A DNA stretch of 15,741 bases, taken from positions 1-15,741 of the forward strand of contig CAZWHE010000096.1 in NCBI GenBank assembly GCA_964633825.1, given 5' to 3'. The notes beneath the pieces were generated by a model. It made no database searches and was not told where the DNA came from. It saw only the letters and a program-made list of their open reading frames with translations. Each line of letters opens with the position of its first letter. The stretch's first letter is position 1. A program made the translations under genes and the position numbers. Source of the DNA: CAZWHE01 sp964633825 (GTDB lineage: Bacteria; Planctomycetota; B15-G4; CAYZWU01). Positions 6,687 through 12,656 of this stretch are shown here, in pieces.

Positions 6687-8041
6687 TGCCGCACCTCGAT
6701 GAGCTTCTTGTCGATCTCGTCGACCCGGGCCTGTTCGGCGAGCCAGAACGCGGGGTCCCTCTGGGCGAGGAGCTCTTCCACCGTCTTTCCCTGCTGCTCG
6801 ACCCAGGTGTAGTACTTGAGGTTGAACCAGCAGTCCTTGGCGTGATTCGTTCCCTCGCGGATCCAGTCGAGATCCGTGCCCCGGAAGATGGACGTGAGCC
6901 GGGAATGGGCTTCGCGCTCGTCCATGGCGCCCTCCGTCGCCGTGAGAGTTTCGAGGACCGAGTGGTAGCGGTCCACGGCGTCGGTGGCCACGGTGACAAC
7001 GAGGTCGTCCTTTCCCAGGCCGTAGAACTTGCACGTCTTGATCGCGCCGAGGAGGTTGCACACCGACGAGATCCCCATGCTCGCGGCGAGATCAACCGCC
7101 GCCTCGGCCGGAATCCCTTCTTTCTGTAAAACGTCCGGCATCTCGACCAGGAGCTGGAGCCCCTTCTTGCACGCCATGTCGTCGATGCAGATGATGGCGT
7201 CCATACTGTCCGTGTTGTGAATCCAGGTGACGTGCTTGTCGCCGATTCCCTGGATGTCGTGCCCGCCGAAACCGTTGCAGTAAAGGGTCGGGCATTGTAT
7301 CGGTTCGAGCCCGATCGTCCGCGTCTCTTCGTCGGCCTGTTTGAGGCGCTCGCCCGCCGCGATCGTGCCCGCCGAGCCCATGGCGGAGACGAAGGCCGAG
7401 ACCCGGCCCTTTCCGATACCGTCGTTCTCCAGCTCTTTTGCGAGCTCGAGGATCGTGTTCCCCGTGACAAAGTAGTGGAAACGGTAATTGCCGAACTCGG
7501 CGAACTGGTTCATAACGCGGTTGCCGGGCTCGCGGGCCAGCTCCTTCGCCTTGTCGTAGATCTCCTTCACATTGCTTTCGCAGCCCGGAGTCTTGATGGA
7601 CTCCGACCCGTAGGACGCGATTATGTCGAACCGCTCCTGCGACATCTCCTCGGGCAGGATGACGAGCGACGAATAGCCGAGGCGGGGGGCGACCCAGGCG
7701 CCGCCGATGCCGTAGTTTCCCGTGGAGGGCCAGACGAGCGTGTGCGTGCCCGGCTCGATCCGGCCCGTGAGCTGGTGCTCCATGGCGATCGAATAGGTGG
7801 CGCCCACCTTGTGGCTCCCCGTGGGAAAGTCCTTCGAAAAGATCATGACGATCTCGGCGTCCACGCCGGTCAGCTCGCGGGGGACCACGATGCGGCGCAC
7901 CTTCCCCTTCTCGTTCTTCCAGGTGATGTTGTAGAGGTTGATCGGATCGAGGGGGTCCTCGTCCCTTGCCTTCAGGGCTTTTTCCCGATCCTTGATCGAG
8001 AGGGGATCGAGCATCTCGGCGTAGGTGGGTCCGAAGATCAT
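6683..8041 (-). CDS. PLP-dependent fold type II enzyme (cysteine synthase/threonine synthase-like), substrate unknown
   Basis: The 452-residue protein has the type II PLP fold. SKDFPTGSHKVGATYS (69-84) supplies the Schiff-base lysine K78, WPSTGNYG (104-111) the usual ring-contacting loop, and SAMGSAGT (219-226) the phosphate-binding glycine loop. It is about 130 residues longer than a typical CysK. The extra part is a C-terminal region (about 360-452) rich in Trp and acidic residues. The K78 context differs from what I recall of 2,3-diaminopropionate ammonia-lyase YgeX, the PLP enzyme in the E. coli purine cluster. The reaction is probably an elimination or replacement at the beta carbon of an amino acid, releasing ammonia or another group, but the substrate cannot be read from sequence. 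AAGGAG lies 8 bases before the ATG. The start overlaps the Mo2 stop by ATGA, and the stop overlaps the ssnA start in the same way. Confidence 0.85.
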   Translation of the reverse strand: MIFGPTYAEMLDPLSIKDREKALKARDEDPLDPINLYNITWKNEKGKVRRIVVPRELTGVDAEIVMIFSKDFPTGSHKVGATYSIAMEHQLTGRIEPGTHTLVWPSTGNYGIGGAWVAPRLGYSSLVILPEEMSQERFDIIASYGSESIKTPGCESNVKEIYDKAKELAREPGNRVMNQFAEFGNYRFHYFVTGNTILELAKELENDGIGKGRVSAFVSAMGSAGTIAAGERLKQADEETRTIGLEPIQCPTLYCNGFGGHDIQGIGDKHVTWIHNTDSMDAIICIDDMACKKGLQLLVEMPDVLQKEGIPAEAAVDLAASMGISSVCNLLGAIKTCKFYGLGKDDLVVTVATDAVDRYHSVLETLTATEGAMDEREAHSRLTSIFRGTDLDWIREGTNHAKDCWFNLKYYTWVEQQGKTVEELLAQRDPAFWLAEQARVDEIDKKLIEVRQ

Positions 8042-10395
8042 GAATGGCTCTCCTTGCGAATGGCTTCGAGAACGCGCTCCGCTGTGAAGGGGGCGTGAAA
8101 GATGCGAACCCCCAGGGCATCGTAAATAGCGTTGGCGATTGCGGGAAGGGGGCCGTTGATGCCGATCTCGGAGACCGACTTGGCGCCGTACGGGCCGGTC
8201 GGCTCGTGCGTCTCAACAAGGATCGTCCGGATCTTGGGAAGGTCGGCGGCCATGGCGATCTTGTAGCGCCCGAAAGAGGGGTTGGTCATCATCCCCCGCG
8301 AGTTGAAGATGTACTCCTCGGTGAGGGCGAAGGAGATGCCGTTCGCCACGGCCCCCTCGTTCTGTCCCTCGGCCAGGGCGGGGTTGATCGCTTGGCCGCA
8401 GTCGATGGCGGCCACGTAGTCGACGACCCGCACGTCGCCCGTCTCACTGTCGACCTCCACCTCGGCGAAGTGTGCGGCGAAGGGCGGGGGGGACGCCTCG
8501 GTCGTGTGGGAGGCCTGGGCCTGGATCTGAAACTGGTCCCGCCTGTACGTGGCATGGCCGGCCACGGCCGAGAGCGGGATTTTTCCACCGGCTGTTGCGG
8601 CGTTTTTACCGGCTGATGCAGTGTCTCCGCCGACGGCGATGACGTGCCCGCCGCGGAGCGAGAAATCGTCCGCAGGCCTTCCCGTCATGGCTGCCGCGAC
8701 GTCGAGGATCTGGGCCCTCACTTTGTCCGCGCACTTGCGGACAGCCTCGCCCGAGAGGTAGGTCGTCGATGAAGCGTAGGCGCCCGTGTCGAAAGGAGTC
8801 ATGTCCGTGTCCGACGAGTAGACCAGGATCTTGTCCACATCGACGCCCAGGACCTCGGCCGCGATCTGGGCCAGGATCGTGTCCGACCCCGTGCCCAGGT
8901 CGGTGGCGCCCGCGAGGAGGTTGAAGGAACCGTCCTCGTTCATCTTGATCGATGCGGCGCCCATGTCGACTCTGGGGATCGACGATCCCTGCATGAGGCC
9001 GACCATGCCCACGCCGCGCGCCCTCGAGCCCCGGCTCGGGCTTCGGCCCCGCTTCTCCCGCCACCCGATCGCTTCGGCGCCCCGGCAAAGGCACTCGGCC
9101 AGGCCGCACGATTGGATCGTCATCTCCACGCCGGCCTTCCCCTCGCCCAGGGCTTCGAAGATGGCCGACGTCTCTCCCTCGCGGATGTGGTTCTTCAGAT
9201 AGTAATCGACCACGTCGATCCCGGCGGCGCGCGCCATCATGTCGATCTGCTGCCCGAAGGCGAAGGCGGACTGGGTCACGCCGTAGCCGCGGTAGGCGCC
9301 GCCCACGGGGAGGTTGGTGTAGACCGACTTTCCCGTGAACCGGACGTTTTCCACCTTGTTGAAGAGGGGCAGCACCTTGGACCCCGCGTTGGAGAGGACG
9401 GTGAGGGCGTGCGAACCGTAAGCGCCCGTGTTCATCAGCACGTCGTGGTCGATGAATGTGATGGCGCCGTCCTTTTTCATTCCCGTGCGGGTCCGGATCC
9501 TCATGGGGTGGCGCGTGCGCGAGCTTATAAAGACCTCGCGCCGCGTGAGAACGAGCTTGGCCGGCCTCCCCGTGCGCAGCGTGAAGAGGGCCGGGATGTA
9601 CTCGAGGAAGACCTCCTGCTTCCCGCCGAACCCTCCCCCGATGCGGGGCTTGATCACGCGGATCCGGCTGAGCGGGATCTCGAGAACATTGGCGCAGATC
9701 CGGCGCACGTGGAAGGGGACCTGCGTGGAGGTGATGATGACGAGGCGGTTCCGCTCGTCGAGGAAGGTGAAGACCGAGTGGGGCTCGATCATGCAGTGCG
9801 AGGCGAAGTGGGTCGAGTAGGTCTCGTCGAAGGTCGCATCCGCTTCGGCGCGGCCGGCCTTCATGTCGCCGATCTCGAGATCGACGCGAGCCGCCAGGTT
9901 CGGTCTCTTCCCGTCGGTGAATGAAAAGGGTCCGTGGTCGCCGCTCTTCTCGTGAATGGGGACGGCGTCGTCCGCCAGGGCCTTCTCGGCGTCGAGGACG
10001 GCCGGCAGGGGCTCGTACTCCACCTTGATCTTCGAAAGCGCTTCGACGGCGATCTCGGGTGTTTCGGCCAGCACGGCGGCCACGCGGTCTCCGGCGAAAC
10101 GGACGCGGTCGTCGAACAGGACCGTGTCGTAGGGCGAGGGCTCGGGATAGCCCTGGCCGGCCGTGGTGTGAAGAATCCTTTCCACATTATTATATGAAAG
10201 GACGTGAAGCACGCCTTCCAGGGCCTTGGCCTCGGACGTGTCGATGGACGCGATGCGCGCGTGGGCATGGGGGGAGTAGAGGAGCTTGACGTGCGCGGTC
10301 CCGGGAAGGACGAAGTCATCGGTGAACTTCTCTTCCCCCGCGGCGAGGGCGAGGGCGTCGATCTTGGTGACGGAATGTCCCACAACGTCGGTCAT
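8038..10395 (-). CDS. Molybdenum hydroxylase large subunit 2 (Mo2, xanthine dehydrogenase family)
   Basis: The 785-residue protein spans both halves of the molybdopterin-binding subunit of the xanthine dehydrogenase family. STQVPF gives Q225, equivalent to the Gln near the Mo oxo ligand. IGGGFGGKQE spans 252-261, GGAYRGYG 365-372, ATDLGTGSD 497-505 and YGAKSVSEIGINGP 736-749. E743 in the last motif is the likely catalytic base. Two residues that orient purines in bovine xanthine oxidase are changed: the Glu802 position is Q260, and the Arg880 position falls on N336/A337. The substrate may therefore not be xanthine. It pairs naturally with the FeS gene just upstream and with FAD2, giving the usual FAD-FeS-Mo order. 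Start and stop are both in ATGA overlaps. The bases before the ATG hold a run of seven G (10403-10409), which may act as the ribosome binding site. Confidence 0.9.
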   Translation of the reverse strand: MTDVVGHSVTKIDALALAAGEEKFTDDFVLPGTAHVKLLYSPHAHARIASIDTSEAKALEGVLHVLSYNNVERILHTTAGQGYPEPSPYDTVLFDDRVRFAGDRVAAVLAETPEIAVEALSKIKVEYEPLPAVLDAEKALADDAVPIHEKSGDHGPFSFTDGKRPNLAARVDLEIGDMKAGRAEADATFDETYSTHFASHCMIEPHSVFTFLDERNRLVIITSTQVPFHVRRICANVLEIPLSRIRVIKPRIGGGFGGKQEVFLEYIPALFTLRTGRPAKLVLTRREVFISSRTRHPMRIRTRTGMKKDGAITFIDHDVLMNTGAYGSHALTVLSNAGSKVLPLFNKVENVRFTGKSVYTNLPVGGAYRGYGVTQSAFAFGQQIDMMARAAGIDVVDYYLKNHIREGETSAIFEALGEGKAGVEMTIQSCGLAECLCRGAEAIGWREKRGRSPSRGSRARGVGMVGLMQGSSIPRVDMGAASIKMNEDGSFNLLAGATDLGTGSDTILAQIAAEVLGVDVDKILVYSSDTDMTPFDTGAYASSTTYLSGEAVRKCADKVRAQILDVAAAMTGRPADDFSLRGGHVIAVGGDTASAGKNAATAGGKIPLSAVAGHATYRRDQFQIQAQASHTTEASPPPFAAHFAEVEVDSETGDVRVVDYVAAIDCGQAINPALAEGQNEGAVANGISFALTEEYIFNSRGMMTNPSFGRYKIAMAADLPKIRTILVETHEPTGPYGAKSVSEIGINGPLPAIANAIYDALGVRIFHAPFTAERVLEAIRKESHS

Positions 10396-10871
10396 TGTTC
10401 ATTCCCCCCCGATTGCAGCCGGCCGGCGGCGAGCCGGATCCCGTCGATGATCTTTTCGTATCCCGTGCAGCGGCAGAGGCTGCCGTCGAGGGCCTCTCTG
10501 ATCTCTCTCTCGCCGGGATCGGGCTCCCGGCCGAGGAGTGCGAAGGCCGCGACCACCATGCCGGGCGTGCAGTAGCCGCACTGGACGGCGCCGGTCTCGG
10601 CCAGGGCTTCCTGGATCACGTGGGGCGCGCGCTGGGTCCCGATGCCGCGCACCGTGGTGATGGTTCTCCCCTCGGCCGCGGCTGCGAAGACCATGCACGA
10701 GTTGACGCTCTTTCCGTCGACGAGAACGAGGCACGAGCCGCAGTCCCCGGCTTCGCACCCGCACTTGACCTCGCTGAAGCCCTTATCGCGAAGGAGGGAG
10801 AGGAGGCTCTGGTCGGGCCGGACGGCGTATCTCTTTTTTGATCCATTGATGACGAGCGTGACTTCCATCAT
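10392..10871 (-). CDS. xdhC: Molybdenum hydroxylase [2Fe-2S] subunit
   Basis: The 159-residue protein has the two-cluster architecture of the small subunit of xanthine dehydrogenase-type enzymes. The N-terminal plant-type ferredoxin domain holds cluster ligands C39, C44, C47 and C59 (motif CEAGDCGSC). The helical domain holds C98, C101, C133 and C135 (QCGYCTPGM and SLCRCTGYEKI). All eight ligands are present. It passes electrons from the Mo site to FAD. A longer open frame extends upstream to 11537, but its extra part is shadow of the FAD2 gene. I chose 10871 because it gives an ATGA overlap with FAD2 and because GGAGG lies a few bases upstream; the next codon, at 10868, is also ATG. It is the only FeS subunit in an operon with two Mo and two FAD subunits. 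Confidence 0.92.
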   Translation of the reverse strand: MMEVTLVINGSKKRYAVRPDQSLLSLLRDKGFSEVKCGCEAGDCGSCLVLVDGKSVNSCMVFAAAAEGRTITTVRGIGTQRAPHVIQEALAETGAVQCGYCTPGMVVAAFALLGREPDPGEREIREALDGSLCRCTGYEKIIDGIRLAAGRLQSGGNEQ

Positions 10872-11740
10872 TCCTCTCCTCCGGCGCGGGCGGCCGCTTT
10901 TTCCAGGCATCTTCTCAGATGAACGCGGAAGAGGGTCCTCCTGTAGACGGCCGAGGCGCGGCTGTCCGAGATCGGTTCGAATGGCGTCTCCGCGGCGACC
11001 GTGCGGAAGAGGTCGGGCGAGGCCTTTTGTCCTGCGAGGGCCTCTTCGGCGTCGGCTATGCGCATCGGTTTCGGGAGAGCGCAGGCTGCGGCGACGCGGG
11101 CCTCGTTGATCCTGTCCCCGTCGAGGGAAATGAAGACGGCCAGATCGAGGACGGAATAATCGAACCGCGTGCGCGCTGCCTTTCTGAAAGCGGCGCCGCC
11201 CGATTTTTTCGGAATCGAGATTGCCGTGACGAGCGATGTTCCGTCGAGGAGGTTTCTCTCGAAGAACTCGGAAGCGCCGTACCGTCCTCCGGCCGAACCC
11301 TCGACCTCGATCGACCCGTCGAGAGCGAGGAGAGCGGGGGGAAGGTCGCTCCAGGGCCGGGGCCGGGCCACCGATCCGCCCAGAGTGATCCTGTTCCTCA
11401 GGGAGGCCGAGGCGGCCAGCCCGGCGGCTTCGGCCAGTATCTGTCCGGGCGGGTTCGATCCCGCAGAGCGCGGCCGGTTCTTCGAAAGGGCGGGGTTCAA
11501 AACAGGCCAGGAGGAGAGCCGATCGAGGGTCACGCACGCTCCGATGCGATATGCGCCGCTCTCTTTCTTCATTTCATCGAGCGGAAGGAGGGAGAGGTCG
11601 ACCATCCCCTCCACCTTGTCGCTTCCGGCTGTCATGAGGCCCGTTCCGCCGGCATGGGGAACGACTTTTCCCCTGACGAGGAGGTCGATCGCTTCGTCGA
11701 GTCTTTCCGGCCGGTGCCAGGTCTTGAGATTTCTGTACAT
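10868..11740 (-). CDS. Molybdenum hydroxylase FAD subunit 2 (FAD2)
   Basis: The 290-residue protein belongs to the FAD-binding subunit family of molybdenum hydroxylases (CoxM/XdhB/YgfM type). PHAGGTGL (28-35) is the first FAD pyrophosphate loop, and SLRNRITLGGS (113-123) followed by DLPPALLALD (132-141) is the second. It would oxidise the FeS clusters and pass electrons to NAD or another acceptor. Compared with FAD1 it carries about 14 extra residues near 86-100, rich in Pro, Arg, Ser and Asn, just before the second FAD loop, and it has a shorter first third. It begins 4 bases after the FAD1 stop, with AAAGGA 8 bases before its ATG, and it overlaps the FeS gene. I infer that FAD2, FeS and Mo2 form one heterotrimer type. 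Confidence 0.88.
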   Translation of the reverse strand: MYRNLKTWHRPERLDEAIDLLVRGKVVPHAGGTGLMTAGSDKVEGMVDLSLLPLDEMKKESGAYRIGACVTLDRLSSWPVLNPALSKNRPRSAGSNPPGQILAEAAGLAASASLRNRITLGGSVARPRPWSDLPPALLALDGSIEVEGSAGGRYGASEFFERNLLDGTSLVTAISIPKKSGGAAFRKAARTRFDYSVLDLAVFISLDGDRINEARVAAACALPKPMRIADAEEALAGQKASPDLFRTVAAETPFEPISDSRASAVYRRTLFRVHLRRCLEKAAARAGGEE

Positions 11741-11744
11741 AGGG

Positions 11745-12656
11745 TCATTCCTTTCCGCCCGATGGACGGCGGCCTTCTTCCATACCTCTTTTCAGCCCCT
11801 GCCTCAAGAGCTCGCCCGTCATGGCGCGGCGGTATCGGTCGGTCGATCTGATGTCGGTGATCGGCGCCGCTTCGGCTGCGGCGCTTTCGGCCGCCTTATC
11901 GATCAGCCGGGAAGTGAGCGCCCGGCCTTCGAGAAGACGGGCCGTCCCTTCTGCGGCGAGGACTTTGGGGCCGACGGCGCCGAGGGCGATGCCCACGTTA
12001 TTCAAAGAGCCCTTGTCGAGGCCGCTGCAGAAGGCGACCGAAACCTTGGCGATCGCCTGGGAGCGGCGCGCCGCGAGGCGGCGGAAGAACTGGAACGGTT
12101 TCTCCGAGAGGTCAGGGATTCTGACTTCGACGAGGATCTCGTCCCGCTCCGCGCGGGTCGCGCCCGGCCCGGCCGCGAGATAGCGGAGGGGGAGGATGCG
12201 CTCTCCCCGGGTCGATGCGAGAACGACCTCGGTGTCGAGGGCGATGAGGGGCGGCACCGTGTCGGCGGCGGGCGAAGCGTTCATGATGTTTCCGCCCAGA
12301 GTGCCGCGGTTTCGGATCTGGGGGGAACCGATGAGGGCCGCGGCCTCGGCCAGTGCCGGCGCCTTCTCCCTGATGAGAGGATCCAGAGCGAGCCGGGCGT
12401 GCGTCACGAGAGGGCCGATCGAGACCGAGCCTTCTTTTTCCTCGATCTTGGCGAGATCAAGGATCCGGCCGAGGCCGACGAGCGCGCCGGGCGCAAAGGC
12501 GGGGCGGGGCTCGGTGCGGAGCGTTTCCGTGTGAAGATCCCTGTTGAGACGGGGGAGAATGTCCGTTCCGCCGGCAAAGGGGAGGGCCGACTCTTCCGAC
12601 GCGACGATGCGGAGCGCTTCGGCGAGGGAATCGGGCTGGAACCACCTTGTCTTCAT
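11745..12656 (-). CDS. Molybdenum hydroxylase FAD subunit 1 (FAD1)
   Basis: The 303-residue protein is a second FAD-binding subunit of the same family. PFAGGTDILPRL (26-37) is the first FAD loop. GSPQIRNRGTLGGNIMNASP (110-129) with ADTVPPLIALD (131-141) is the second and is closer to the family consensus than in FAD2. The C-terminal third has the usual CO dehydrogenase flavoprotein C-terminal look (GIALGAVGPKVLAAE, 222-236). The ATG overlaps the Mo1 stop as ATGA, and AAGGA lies 9 bases upstream. The order Mo1-FAD1 suggests that these two are partners. No dedicated FeS gene accompanies them, so they may share the FeS subunit at 10392-10871. Confidence 0.9.
   Translation of the reverse strand: MKTRWFQPDSLAEALRIVASEESALPFAGGTDILPRLNRDLHTETLRTEPRPAFAPGALVGLGRILDLAKIEEKEGSVSIGPLVTHARLALDPLIREKAPALAEAAALIGSPQIRNRGTLGGNIMNASPAADTVPPLIALDTEVVLASTRGERILPLRYLAAGPGATRAERDEILVEVRIPDLSEKPFQFFRRLAARRSQAIAKVSVAFCSGLDKGSLNNVGIALGAVGPKVLAAEGTARLLEGRALTSRLIDKAAESAAAEAAPITDIRSTDRYRRAMTGELLRQGLKRGMEEGRRPSGGKE

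Noticed and set aside
6687..7061. N-terminal extension of SsnA giving a 563-residue protein
   Set aside because: The extra 125 residues are an Arg/Gly-rich out-of-frame reading of the PLP gene. The family N-terminus and ribosome binding site fit the start at 6686.
11449..11464. GCGGGTTCGATCCCGC, which looks like a tRNA T-arm inside FAD2
   Set aside because: Folded with a 5-bp stem the loop has six bases instead of seven. No anticodon arm, D arm or acceptor stem is nearby, and the frame of FAD2 stays open through it.
10872..11537. N-terminal extension of the FeS subunit to 381 residues
   Set aside because: The extra part is an out-of-frame reading of FAD2. FeS subunits of this family are about 160 residues, and GGAGG precedes the ATG at 10871.
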